64,000 nt of DNA from Arcicella gelida. GTDB lineage: Bacteria > Bacteroidota > Bacteroidia > Cytophagales > Spirosomataceae. Location of the stretch: contig NZ_JAYGIL010000022.1 in NCBI RefSeq assembly GCF_034931025.1, forward strand, positions 50,310 through 114,309, given 5' to 3'. The notes beneath the pieces were generated by a model, which worked only from the letters and a program-made list of their open reading frames with translations, was not told where the DNA came from and did no database searches. This document shows, one piece after another, positions 1-8,261 of the stretch. A program made the translations under genes and the position numbers. The stretch's first letter is position 1; the number at the start of each line of letters is the position of its first letter.

Positions 1-1065
1 AATAATTATGTGGTAATCATGGCAGGGGGAGTTGGTACTCGCTTTTGGCCTTTCAGTAGAACTAATAACCCTAAACAATTTCACGATGTTTTAGGTACTG
101 GTAGAACGCTATTACAACAAACAGCAGATAGGTTTGAGGGAATATGTTTGCCTGAGAACATCTATATAGTCACTAGTGATATTTATGTTGATTTAGTAAA
201 GCAACAATTACCTTTTTTGAAGGATGAGCAGATACTTATGGAGCCATGCAGAAAAAATACAGCTCCATGTGTTGCTTATGCTAGCTTTAAAATAGCTAGT
301 CTTAACCCCGATGCCAATATCGTAGTTGCCCCAGCTGATCATATTATACTGAAAGAGGAGACTTTTAAGGATAAGATTAAAATATGTTTAGTTGAAAGTG
401 AAAAAAATGGAGCTATTGTAACTTTAGGTATTCGTCCAACTAGACCTGATACAGGTTATGGTTATATCCAATTTGAGCAAAATGAAAAGGCAGAGGTGCT
501 TAAGGTAGAAAGTTTTAGGGAAAAGCCTAACCTGGCATTAGCAAATGAGTTTATCGCCAGCGGTAATTACGTTTGGAATGCTGGTATATTTATTTGGACT
601 GCCAAAACTATCAAAAAAGCATTTTTTGATTACAGTACAGCACTTGCAAATATCTTTGAAAAAGGGAACGAATACTATTATCGTTTAGAAGAACAGGGTT
701 TTATAAATGAAATTTATCCTAGTTGTGAGAGTATTTCTATTGATTATGCTATTTTAGAGAAAGCTAATAATGTTTATGTAGTACTTGGTGATATAGGTTG
801 GTCTGATTTAGGTACTTGGAAATCGCTTTATGAGGTGTCGGCTAAAGATGAGAGTAATACTGTGGTTGATGGTAATGTCATGTTGTATAATGTGAAAAAT
901 ACAATTGTCAAAACGCCTAAAGAAAGATTGGTGGTAGTACATGGTTTGGATGGCTACATTATTGCGGAGTTCGATAATGTACTGATGATTTGTCAGAAAG
1001 AACAGGAGCAACAAGTCAAAACTTTTGTGGCAGATGCAGCGAAGATAGATGAAAAATATGTTTAG
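1..1065 (+). CDS. manC: Mannose-1-phosphate guanylyltransferase, 5' end cut by window edge
   Basis: Makes GDP-mannose from mannose-1-phosphate and GTP in the cytoplasm, supplying mannose or fucose residues for surface polysaccharide. The frame is open from base 1 (N-N-Y before the first GTG at 10), so only a few N-terminal residues are probably missing. The nucleotidyltransferase signature GGVGTRFWPFSR lies at the very start, and the sugar-binding FREKP motif and a W-N-A-G-I-F segment follow in family order. The protein ends at about 351 residues, so it is the single-domain type without the C-terminal mannose-6-phosphate isomerase cupin. A strong terminator follows directly, so it is the last gene of its transcript. 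The downstream polysaccharide genes support a role in exopolysaccharide precursor supply (inference). Confidence 0.93.
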   Translation, partial: NNYVVIMAGGVGTRFWPFSRTNNPKQFHDVLGTGRTLLQQTADRFEGICLPENIYIVTSDIYVDLVKQQLPFLKDEQILMEPCRKNTAPCVAYASFKIASLNPDANIVVAPADHIILKEETFKDKIKICLVESEKNGAIVTLGIRPTRPDTGYGYIQFEQNEKAEVLKVESFREKPNLALANEFIASGNYVWNAGIFIWTAKTIKKAFFDYSTALANIFEKGNEYYYRLEEQGFINEIYPSCESISIDYAILEKANNVYVVLGDIGWSDLGTWKSLYEVSAKDESNTVVDGNVMLYNVKNTIVKTPKERLVVVHGLDGYIIAEFDNVLMICQKEQEQQVKTFVADAAKIDEKYV

Positions 1066-1077
1066 ATATAAACCATC

Positions 1078-1113
1078 AAAAAGCCACCAATCTTACAAGA
1101 TGGTGGCTTTTTT
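1078..1113 (+). terminator. Rho-independent terminator after manC
   Basis: The arms AAGCCACCA and TGGTGGCTT form a perfect stem, preceded by an A-run and followed by a T-run. This is a standard intrinsic terminator, 12 bases after the manC stop, and it could work on both strands. Confidence 0.85.
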
Positions 1114-1129
1114 AATACTTATTTTATCC

Positions 1130-1222
1130 TTAAAAATTAATAAAATAAGTCAGTGCTGCCAAAAGGATGATTAAAGTAATTCTTCCCCATATTTGAAGTG
1201 TGTATTTTGATTCATTGCTCAT
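1130..1222 (-). CDS. Candidate 30-residue single-span membrane protein
   Basis: This is an ATG-to-TAA frame too short for normal gene callers. It encodes about ten polar residues (MSNESKYTLQ), then a short basic-aromatic hinge and a hydrophobic stretch of about 15 residues (ITLIILLAALTYFI) long enough to be a membrane segment. A TAAATTTG box, matching the Bacteroidota -7 consensus, lies about 53 bases upstream on the same strand at 1275-1282. It stands alone between the manC terminator and the next polysaccharide gene. I do not recognise a family. It could be a chance frame. The polar-then-hydrophobic layout plus the promoter box are the only support. Confidence 0.4.
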   Translation of the reverse strand: MSNESKYTLQIWGRITLIILLAALTYFINF

Positions 1223-1274
1223 AATGTAAAGGAGGTTTAAGATATGTAAATGATAAACAAAACTAAATTGTATT

Positions 1275-1282
1275 CAAATTTA
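1275..1282 (-). promoter_or_regulatory. Possible -7 box for the 30-residue membrane protein
   Basis: TAAATTTG on the minus strand matches the TAnnTTTG consensus. No clear -33 TTTG was found about 20 bases upstream, so this is a weak call. Confidence 0.3.
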
Positions 1283-1461
1283 CGATTATTTAAGCTAAAT
1301 TTAGTTGAAATAAAGCATCAATTTATTAAACGGTAACAATTATACTGTTTTTGTCAATATTCTAAGAAATAATTGTCTTTCATTTTGAGTTAAAAGTTTA
1401 AATCCAATTATTGTCATTCGACATTTATAATTCGCTAACATCCCAATAAATATTTTCTATT

Positions 1462-2856
1462 ATGCCTCAAAGTATAAGTAAAGTGAGTTATTTCAGGTTG
1501 TTGTCTGATATCATCGCTATCGTATGTGTTTTTGTATTTTCTTCATTTATCACTAAACCTGAATTTGAAAAAAGTGATAGCATATTATTAATATTACTTA
1601 TTATAGGTTGGTATTTTTCCACTAAAATATCAAATACTTATGATGACTTTAGAACGGAAAGATATATAGGAGAATTGTTGTTAATCTTTCAGAATGTTCT
1701 TGTTCAATCTATTATAGCTGGACAGGTTTTATTCATTTTGAATAGACATGAATATACTCGAAGATTTGTACTAGCATATATTATCATTCTATCAATCGTC
1801 TTAATTATTAAAAACTATATTATTAAAAAAATACTATTGAAGTACCGTCAAAAAGGAGGTAATATAAAAAATGTAGTATTTGTTGGTTATAATGAAATTA
1901 CTTCAAATCTAATATCACAAATTCAAGATAATCCGCATTATGGATTTAAAGTAATTGGTATTATCGCTAAAGAGGAAGAGGGCTATGATTTTGGAGGGAA
2001 CACTTATTTAGGAGATTTGCAGAAATTTCTAACAATGAATGAGGATTATAAAATTGATGAAATTATTATCACTACTGAAGAGATTTCCAATCATTTAATG
2101 CAAAAAATATTTGTATTATCAGAGAGAAGGGCAATCAGAACTAAAATTGTTCCAAGTTACATTACTTATTATCCAAGTAGATTACAATTCAAGTTTTTTG
2201 GTAACTATCCATTAATTACTTTTAGAAGTGAGCCTTTACAGGAATATCATTGGAGATTAGTAAAAAGAGTTTTTGATATTGTATTCTCATTATTTGTCTT
2301 TGTATTTATTTTCTCATGGTTATTTCCTATCGTGGCTATCTTAATCAAGTTGGATTCTAAAGGGCCAGTGTTTTTTAGGCAATATCGTTGGGGTAAGGAT
2401 AATAAAAAATTCAAATGTTTTAAGTTTAGATCAATGAAAGCTGAGAGTAAAGATGTTACCGAAAAGGGTACATTTAATCAGGCTCAAATGAATGATCCAA
2501 GAATTACAAAGTTAGGTCAGTTTTTAAGATCATCCAGCCTAGATGAATTGCCTCAATTTATCAATGTATTATTAGGTGATATGTCAATAGTTGGTCCAAG
2601 ACCACATGCTCATGAACATAATATTCGTACTAAAGATGAAGTAGATAGTTATTTAGTGAGACATTGGATTAAGCCGGGAATCACAGGATGGGCTCAAGTA
2701 AATGGATATAGAGGAGAAACAAAAACTATTGAGCAGATGGAACAAAGAGTGAAATACGATATTTGGTATATTGAAAATTGGTCTTTGGGGTTGGATTTTA
2801 AAATTATATTCATGACAGTTTATAATGTAATTAAAGGAGAAGAAATGGCATATTAA
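1462..2856 (+). CDS. Undecaprenyl-phosphate sugar phosphotransferase (initiating transferase), copy 1
   Basis: A 464-residue polyprenyl glycosylphosphotransferase that would move a sugar-1-phosphate from a nucleotide sugar to undecaprenyl phosphate, the first membrane step of exopolysaccharide synthesis. The N-terminal third is several hydrophobic helices. A Rossmann-like CoA-binding-type domain (NVVFVGYNE) occupies roughly residues 130-250. The catalytic bacterial sugar transferase domain follows, with KRVFDIVFS, CFKFRSMK, SLDELPQFINVLLGDMSIVG, GPRPH, KPGITGWAQVNGYRGET and a closing YDIWYIENWS motif. Length is normal for the WcaJ/WbaP class. It resembles the next gene throughout, including the shared C-terminal ending E-x-M-A-Y. 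The sugar specificity (glucose, galactose or other) cannot be read from sequence alone. Confidence 0.9.
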   Translation: MPQSISKVSYFRLLSDIIAIVCVFVFSSFITKPEFEKSDSILLILLIIGWYFSTKISNTYDDFRTERYIGELLLIFQNVLVQSIIAGQVLFILNRHEYTRRFVLAYIIILSIVLIIKNYIIKKILLKYRQKGGNIKNVVFVGYNEITSNLISQIQDNPHYGFKVIGIIAKEEEGYDFGGNTYLGDLQKFLTMNEDYKIDEIIITTEEISNHLMQKIFVLSERRAIRTKIVPSYITYYPSRLQFKFFGNYPLITFRSEPLQEYHWRLVKRVFDIVFSLFVFVFIFSWLFPIVAILIKLDSKGPVFFRQYRWGKDNKKFKCFKFRSMKAESKDVTEKGTFNQAQMNDPRITKLGQFLRSSSLDELPQFINVLLGDMSIVGPRPHAHEHNIRTKDEVDSYLVRHWIKPGITGWAQVNGYRGETKTIEQMEQRVKYDIWYIENWSLGLDFKIIFMTVYNVIKGEEMAY

Positions 2857-2887
2857 TTTATTGAGAATGATGATTTTCAATAATAAA

Positions 2888-2922
2888 TAAAAAGCAATAC
2901 GATATTATGTTGTATTGCTTTT
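2888..2922 (+). terminator. Rho-independent terminator after transferase copy 1
   Basis: The arms AAAAGCAATAC and GTATTGCTTTT form a perfect 11-bp stem flanked by A- and T-runs. It separates the two paralogous transferase genes into independent transcripts. Confidence 0.8.
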
Positions 2923-3133
2923 GTCATTTAAATCAAAATATTGTAATATTTTGATTTTTATTGTGTTTATTTTGTAAATATTTTATTTTCTATTTAAATT
3001 GAAATTTATAAGAAAACTATTGTTTATGGTACTGTATATCAGGAAATTACAAGTTGGTAATGTTTTTTTGTAAGCTTTGACTCAGTTTTTTTAGATAGTT
3101 TGAAGCTTATAAATATACCGTTTAATAGATTTT

Positions 3134-3165
3134 TTTGTGACTATCCAACATAGATTGTAAATTTG
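3134..3165 (+). promoter_or_regulatory. Bacteroidota-type promoter for transferase copy 2
   Basis: TTTG at 3134-3137, 20 bases of spacing, then TAAATTTG at 3158-3165. This fits the -33/-7 consensus of the primary sigma factor in this phylum. The start codon is about 41 bases downstream. Confidence 0.65.
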
Positions 3166-3206
3166 CCTCAGGAGAACTCAATCAATAGCACATTAAATAT
3201 AAATTT

Positions 3207-4598
3207 ATGATGAAAGACTACTTTGGAAGAGAACATTATTATTTACGATTGCTCACTGATATTTTAGTGTTGTCATTATCTTTTTATCTGACTTCGGTAG
3301 TTAGTAATCGTAATAGTTTTATTCACGATAGAGAGGTTTTTGTACTTTTGGTAATAGTTTGGTATTTTTCAAGTAAAATTATTCATGTTTATGATGATTT
3401 TAGAACGCTTAAGTTTATTGATGAATTTTTACTATTAGTACCAGTAATTGCTATTCAAGCATTAGTGATTATCCTCTTTTTGTTCTTTCTTAACGATAGA
3501 GACAACGCCCGTAGGTTTGTTGGTGAATATTGTGGGATGCTTTTTTTGTTTCTTGCTATCAAAAAATATTTATTAAAAAAGTTTTTCCAATTCCTTAGGA
3601 AAAAAGGTAGAAATACTAGAAATCTGTTAATTGTAGGTAGTTCGGAAATGGGTATTTCTTTTTTTGATTTTGTAAAGAATAATACTCAATTTGGTTATAA
3701 TCCAGTAGGTTTTATAGATGAAACAAAGTCTGTGTATCTCAATGGTTTGTATAAAGGTAATTTTGAGGAGGTTGATAAAATTATTGTTGAGAATGGTATT
3801 GATGAAATTGTCGTTGCGATGCCTCAGTTCAATAAACAACAGCTAGATAAAATTATAGCTGCTGGCGAACGAAATGCCATTAGGACTAGAATTATTCCCG
3901 ATTACTTTAGGTTTAGCTCAAATAAATTTAAAATGGGTATGTTCGGTAACTTTCCGATGATTACTGTAAGAGATGAACCTTTAAATCAATTACACTGGAG
4001 ACTTATCAAGAGAACTATTGACTTAGTTTTTAGTCTATTGCTGTCGGTATTTATTTTTTCTTGGCTGTTTCCAATCATCGCAATCCTTATTAGGCTTGAA
4101 TCAAAAGGGAGTATTTTCTTTATTCAGGAAAGATGGGGACGAAATAAAGAAATCATTCGTTGTTTGAAGTTTAGGACTATGTATAGCGAAAGTAAAGTAA
4201 TAGTCGATGGTAAATTCCAACAAACTACTGAAAATGACCCAAGAATTACTAAAATCGGTAGATTTTTGAGAAAAACTAATTTAGATGAACTTCCACAATT
4301 TTTAAATGTAATAGGTGGCTCGATGTCAGTTGTTGGTCCTAGACCACATGCTGTACAACATAATATTGAAAGTCAGGCTTTGATTAATAATTATGCTTTA
4401 CGTAATTGGGTAAAACCAGGAGTAACTGGTTGGGCGCAAGTAAACGGTTTGAGAGGAGAAACAAAAGATTTTAGTTTGATGCGGAAAAGGGTTGTATTTG
4501 ATATTTGGTATATTGAAAACTGGACGCCTTGGTTAGACTTTAAAATTGTGATAATGACAGTTTATAATATGTTTAGGGGAGAAGATATGGCATATTAA
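3207..4598 (+). CDS. Undecaprenyl-phosphate sugar phosphotransferase (initiating transferase), copy 2
   Basis: A 463-residue paralogue of the preceding gene with the same build: N-terminal membrane helices, a central nucleotide-fold domain (NLLIVGSSEMG) and a C-terminal sugar transferase domain. Visible motifs are KRTIDLVFS, CLKFRTMYSE, NLDELPQFLNVIGGSMSVVG, GPRPH, KPGVTGWAQVNGLRGET and FDIWYIENWT. The start could be either of two adjacent ATG codons (3207 or 3210). It has its own promoter and a bidirectional terminator, so it is monocistronic. Two complete initiating transferases side by side imply either two polysaccharides or a recent duplication with divergent sugar specificity (inference). 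Confidence 0.9.
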   Translation: MMKDYFGREHYYLRLLTDILVLSLSFYLTSVVSNRNSFIHDREVFVLLVIVWYFSSKIIHVYDDFRTLKFIDEFLLLVPVIAIQALVIILFLFFLNDRDNARRFVGEYCGMLFLFLAIKKYLLKKFFQFLRKKGRNTRNLLIVGSSEMGISFFDFVKNNTQFGYNPVGFIDETKSVYLNGLYKGNFEEVDKIIVENGIDEIVVAMPQFNKQQLDKIIAAGERNAIRTRIIPDYFRFSSNKFKMGMFGNFPMITVRDEPLNQLHWRLIKRTIDLVFSLLLSVFIFSWLFPIIAILIRLESKGSIFFIQERWGRNKEIIRCLKFRTMYSESKVIVDGKFQQTTENDPRITKIGRFLRKTNLDELPQFLNVIGGSMSVVGPRPHAVQHNIESQALINNYALRNWVKPGVTGWAQVNGLRGETKDFSLMRKRVVFDIWYIENWTPWLDFKIVIMTVYNMFRGEDMAY

Positions 4599-4603
4599 TT
4601 GAA

Positions 4604-4642
4604 AGAAAAAGGCTTGAGAACTAAATTCTCAAGCCTTTTTCT
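4604..4642. terminator. Bidirectional terminator between convergent genes
   Basis: A 17-bp perfect stem, with A-run and GGCTTGAGAA on the left arm, a five-base loop and TTCTCAAGCC plus T-run on the right. It lies exactly between the ends of the plus-strand transferase and the minus-strand phosphatase. Confidence 0.9.
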
Positions 4643-4643
4643 T

Positions 4644-5384
4644 TTATACTTTCTGGTTCAAGTGCTTCATTTTTGATATTTTACTGAGAATACTTTTGGA
4701 CTGTAATACTTTGTTTAATATTCTCAAATCTTCTGGTCTGTGTAAATCTGTTCCAAAGAACTCATATACATTCATATCTAATAGTTTATTGGCAACTTCA
4801 TTGGCTTTCCCTCCATACTGATTTACTAAAGACATTAAGTTTAGCTGTAAATGACAGCCCAATGCCTTTAATTCTTCAAATTTACTAAGGTTTTCACTCA
4901 AGTATAAATACCTTTCAGGATGTGCAATGATAGGACGATACCCTTTTGTCCGTAAATTAAAAATAGTAGATTCTAAATTGATTGGTGCCGCCACAAATGA
5001 AAACTCTACTAGAATATATTTATCTCCGAAGGTTAATAAATTATCGCTTTCTAATAATCCTGTAAATTGCTCATCTATCTTATATTCTGCAGCTACTTCT
5101 ATTTCAATATCAATATTAGCTTCTACTAAGGCTTCTTTTAATGTTTTTAATCCTGCTTTAATGACTTCAGGCGTATTCGGATATACTTCTGCCATGATGT
5201 GTGGCGTAGTAATGATTTTGGAGAAGCCTAATTCTTTTAATTTTTGAATACAAATAATTGAGTTTTCAATATTTGTACAGCCATCATCAATTCCTGGAAT
5301 GAGATGAGAATGAATATCCGTACCAATAAATGAAAAATCTGTGACTTTAGGAGTATCTGATGATTTTTTGAAAAATGAAAACAT
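4644..5384 (-). CDS. CpsB/CapC-type PHP-fold tyrosine phosphatase
   Basis: A 246-residue metal-dependent protein-tyrosine phosphatase of the PHP fold, the kind that dephosphorylates BY-kinases controlling capsule and exopolysaccharide chain length. Metal-site motifs are DIHSHLIPGIDDG near residues 24-36, TTPHI near 60, the IIAHPERY motif, and GTDLHRP near the C-terminus, all in family order. The length matches YwqE/CpsB proteins. No partner BY-kinase (Wzc type) is in the window. It lies convergent to the initiating transferase and shares the terminator, which places it functionally in polysaccharide control (established for the family, inferred here). Confidence 0.88.
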   Translation of the reverse strand: MFSFFKKSSDTPKVTDFSFIGTDIHSHLIPGIDDGCTNIENSIICIQKLKELGFSKIITTPHIMAEVYPNTPEVIKAGLKTLKEALVEANIDIEIEVAAEYKIDEQFTGLLESDNLLTFGDKYILVEFSFVAAPINLESTIFNLRTKGYRPIIAHPERYLYLSENLSKFEELKALGCHLQLNLMSLVNQYGGKANEVANKLLDMNVYEFFGTDLHRPEDLRILNKVLQSKSILSKISKMKHLNQKV

Positions 5385-5687
5385 ATCTTTAATTTAAGCT
5401 AAGAGCTGGTAGCTTTGAGCCATGAGCTTTTTTTTTGACCTATTGGTTTTGTACTTTGACCTACTATCTTAATTTTTATACAAAAATCTCTATTTAAGTG
5501 GTAAAGCAGAAAGAATCATGCTAAAATACCATAAATCTTTGATAATAATGTGAATGATATATGTTTGTAAATGTTTTTTCTTTGTATTATCAAATTATTA
5601 ATGAAAAAGAAGAGTAGTTTATGATTTTTTCTACTTGTTATAGACGATTCAACATGTATCAATCTTAAACTATTAATATATTTATTT
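5385..5687. other. Intergenic region with degenerate short repeats
   Basis: Contains short degenerate 7-nt units at 5398-5428 (for example GTAGCTT, TGAGCCA, TGAGCTT) and again at 5437-5470 (GACCTAT, GTACTTT, GACCTAC). It also holds the probable promoter for the downstream permease. No gene or RNA is visible. Confidence 0.5.
5538..5567 (+). promoter_or_regulatory. Probable promoter for the FucP-type permease
   Basis: TTTG at 5538-5541, 18 bases, then TATGTTTG at 5560-5567. This fits the -33/-7 consensus with slightly short spacing. It would give a leader of about 115 bases. Confidence 0.4.
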
Positions 5688-6923
5688 ATGAAAAACAGAT
5701 ATTTAGTACCTTTTATTTTATTGACTACCTTGTTTTTCCTTTGGGGATTTGCACATAATTTAAATCCGATTCTAATTCCACACCTCAAAAAAGCTTGTCA
5801 GTTATCAGATTTTCAATCTTCATTAATTGATGGCTCTTTTTTTATTGCATATTTCATCATGGCAATACCAGCAGGGATGGTAATGAAACGATTTGGTTAT
5901 AAAACTGGTATTATTGCAGGCCTACTTTTATTTGCTATTGGTGCATTCTTATTTATTCCTGCTGCTAATACAAGAGTTTTTGGACTTTTCTTAACAGCTT
6001 TATTTGTGATTGCTAGTGGATTAACATTTTTAGAAACAGCAGCTAATCCTTACATGACTGTACTGGGTGAACCCGAAGGAGCAGCACAAAGACTAAATCT
6101 TGCGCAATCTTTCAATGGTTTGGCTGCAACGATTGCTCCGTTATTGGGGGGACTTTTTATTTTATCTGGGAATACTTTAACGAGTGTCGAGACAGCTTCG
6201 ATGTCAACAGAACAAATGAGTGCGTTTTTAGATGGCGAAGCCGCAACTGTAAAATTGCCTTATTTAATCATCGGGATTATCGTGTTATTGGTAGCTGTTT
6301 TATTGTACAAAAGTAAATTACCTGAAATTACTGAGGCTGGTCATGATATAGAATTACCAACAGGTAGCCAGTCGATTATGCGTCATAAACATTTGGTTTG
6401 GGGAATTGCTGCTCAGTTTTTTTATGTAGGAGCGCAAGTGTGTGTATCTAGCTTTTTTATTCGCTATTTAGGAAAAACGGCTGGTATTGATGAAAAAACA
6501 GCAGCGAATTATTTATCGGCTGCATTATTATGTTTTATGGTTGGTCGATTCATTGGTACTTTCTTAATGAAATATATTAGTCCAAATATACTGCTAGCCA
6601 TATACGCTTTGGTAAATATTATTTTGTTAACTGTGGTAGTTATTTATGGCGGAATGATTTCGGTATATGCTTTGATTGGAGTAGAGTTCTTCATGTCAAT
6701 CATGTTCCCAACCATTTTTTCTTTAAGTATTCAATCGTTGGGGAAAGAAACAAAAATTGGTTCGTCTTTAGTAATTATGTCAATCGTGGGTGGAGCAATA
6801 TTTCCACTTATCATGGGCAGAATGTCAGATTTGATGAGTATTCAAGTGGCTTATGCTGTTCCGTTAATTTGCTTCTTTGTCGTTTTTTACTTCGGTTGGA
6901 AAGGTTCGAAAGTAAAAGCATAA
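5688..6923 (+). CDS. FucP-family sugar:proton symporter (MFS)
   Basis: A 411-residue major facilitator protein with about twelve membrane segments in the inner membrane. FLWGFAHNLNPILIPHLKK near the N-terminus, the A-loop MKRFGYKTG, the ETAANPYM segment after helix 4 and the NLAQSFNGLA segment are typical of the fucose/glucose/galactose permease family. Length is normal. The substrate is not certain. The next gene is an L-galactonate dehydrogenase-like enzyme and the cluster handles hexuronates, so an aldonate or uronate such as L-galactonate, or L-fucose or galactose, are all possible. It has its own promoter upstream and paired hairpins downstream. Confidence 0.85.
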   Translation: MKNRYLVPFILLTTLFFLWGFAHNLNPILIPHLKKACQLSDFQSSLIDGSFFIAYFIMAIPAGMVMKRFGYKTGIIAGLLLFAIGAFLFIPAANTRVFGLFLTALFVIASGLTFLETAANPYMTVLGEPEGAAQRLNLAQSFNGLAATIAPLLGGLFILSGNTLTSVETASMSTEQMSAFLDGEAATVKLPYLIIGIIVLLVAVLLYKSKLPEITEAGHDIELPTGSQSIMRHKHLVWGIAAQFFYVGAQVCVSSFFIRYLGKTAGIDEKTAANYLSAALLCFMVGRFIGTFLMKYISPNILLAIYALVNIILLTVVVIYGGMISVYALIGVEFFMSIMFPTIFSLSIQSLGKETKIGSSLVIMSIVGGAIFPLIMGRMSDLMSIQVAYAVPLICFFVVFYFGWKGSKVKA

Positions 6924-6940
6924 ATCTGATTTTTAGCGTA

Positions 6941-7007
6941 TAAACCTATAAGGATTTATGCTCTAAATTCTCATTATAAGATAATTAAGGAAATCCTTAT
7001 AGGTTTA
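6941..7007. repeat. Perfect 17-bp inverted repeat downstream of permease
   Basis: TAAACCTATAAGGATTT (6941-6957) and its exact complement (6991-7007) enclose a 33-base spacer, with AATCTGAT/ATCAGAT pairing outside. There is no long T-run, so it is either a large mRNA 3'-end hairpin or a weak terminator. Confidence 0.6.
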
Positions 7008-7040
7008 ATCAGATAGTTATTTGTAATGTTTAGTCAAAAT

Positions 7041-7068
7041 CAACTGCGAACTCATTCGTTCGCAGTTG
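7041..7068. repeat. 10-bp inverted repeat upstream of lgoD
   Basis: CAACTGCGAA and TTCGCAGTTG flank an eight-base loop, 73 bases before the lgoD start. It has no T-run and could be a leader hairpin or a regulator site. Confidence 0.5.
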
Positions 7069-7141
7069 AGACGCTAATGTCTTTACAAATGATTTCGGTA
7101 TAGTTTTTAATCAAGCATAATAATTAAATATATTAAAATTA

Positions 7142-8167
7142 GTGAAAACAATTATTCTAAATCAACCTGGCGAGTTTCAGTTAATCTCAAGGGAAATTGA
7201 TGATAAGTTGGCCGATAATGAAGCACTTATCAAAATTCATAAAATTGGTATTTGTGGAACGGATTATCATGCTTATCGAGGAAAACAACCTTTTTTTTCG
7301 TATCCAAGAGTACTAGGTCATGAATTAGGAGCGGAGGTTATTGCTTTGGGAAAGGCGGTAAATACAAGTGAATTAAGTATTGGCGATAAAGTATCTGTTG
7401 AGCCATATCTAAATTGTGGAAAATGTCAGGCTTGTTTGAATAACAAACAAAACTGCTGTGAGAACATCAAAGTAATGGGTGTGCATACGGATGGCGGAAT
7501 GACTGAGTACGTGAAAATTCCTGCTCATAAATTACATCGTTCAAAAATTTTGGGCTATGAACAATTGGCTTTAGTAGAAACGTTGGGTATTGGTGCTCAT
7601 GCTGTACAAAGAGCAAGTGTTAGTCAGAATGATATTGTGTTAGTGATTGGTGCTGGTCCGATTGGTTTATCTGTCATTCAGTTTGCAAAATTGCATGGGG
7701 CTAAAATAGCAGTAATGGATTTCAATGTTCAAAGACTTGATTTTGCTAAAGAACTATTCGATACTGATGTTTCCGTATTAGCGAAAGAGGGCTTTACATC
7801 TGATGATTTAAAAGCTACTTTGAATGGAGCATTGCCAACGATTGTTTTTGATGCTACTGGTAACCCTCAATCAATGATGAAATCTTTTTCTTATTTAGCT
7901 TTTGGTGGAAAATTGGTTTTCGTAGGTCTTTTTCAAGGAGATGTTACTTTCTTTGATCCAGATTTTCATCGTAAGGAAATGACGCTTTTTGCTAGTAGAA
8001 ATTCACTTCCAGCTGATTTTAAAATGATTATTAAAAATATGGAAGAAGGAAAAATTCAAACACAGGCTTGGCTTACGCATGAAGCAGCGTTTGAAGAATT
8101 ACCAGATGTTTTTGAATCATGGCTGGATCCAAGTTCAAGAGTGATTAAGGCAATGGTGACTGTCTAG
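7142..8167 (+). CDS. lgoD: Zinc alcohol dehydrogenase, probable L-galactonate 5-dehydrogenase
   Basis: A 341-residue medium-chain zinc dehydrogenase with a GTG start at 7142. Catalytic zinc ligands are C38 (GICGTDYHA), H60 and E61 (VLGHE). The structural zinc loop supplies C92, C95, C98 and C105 or C106. The NAD-binding motif is VIGAGPIGL. It resembles E. coli LgoD (YjjN) over long stretches that I recognise: QPFFSYPRVLGHE, MGVHTDGGMTEY and FVGLFQGD followed by DPDFHRKE. LgoD oxidises L-galactonate to D-tagaturonate, the substrate of UxaB in the adjacent cluster, which fits. A related polyol dehydrogenase remains possible. Confidence 0.75.
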   Translation: MKTIILNQPGEFQLISREIDDKLADNEALIKIHKIGICGTDYHAYRGKQPFFSYPRVLGHELGAEVIALGKAVNTSELSIGDKVSVEPYLNCGKCQACLNNKQNCCENIKVMGVHTDGGMTEYVKIPAHKLHRSKILGYEQLALVETLGIGAHAVQRASVSQNDIVLVIGAGPIGLSVIQFAKLHGAKIAVMDFNVQRLDFAKELFDTDVSVLAKEGFTSDDLKATLNGALPTIVFDATGNPQSMMKSFSYLAFGGKLVFVGLFQGDVTFFDPDFHRKEMTLFASRNSLPADFKMIIKNMEEGKIQTQAWLTHEAAFEELPDVFESWLDPSSRVIKAMVTV

Positions 8168-8173
8168 GATTTT

Positions 8174-8255
8174 GTCTATCTGCTTTGGGCTGTCGGATAG
8201 GATAGCTCTTCTGTCTTTTGCCTTAATGATAGCTGACATCCGAAATCCGATAGCC
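8174..8255. repeat. Degenerate 7-nt-unit inverted repeat between lgoD and lacI
   Basis: The left arm (8174-8208, units such as GGGCTGT, CGGATAG, GATAGCT) is imperfectly complementary to the right arm (8228-8255). Reverse-complemented, the right arm reads as GGCTATC, GGATTTC, GGATGTC, AGCTATC. It fills the gap between two convergent genes and belongs to the element family described in the findings. Confidence 0.55.
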
Positions 8256-8261
8256 AAATCA

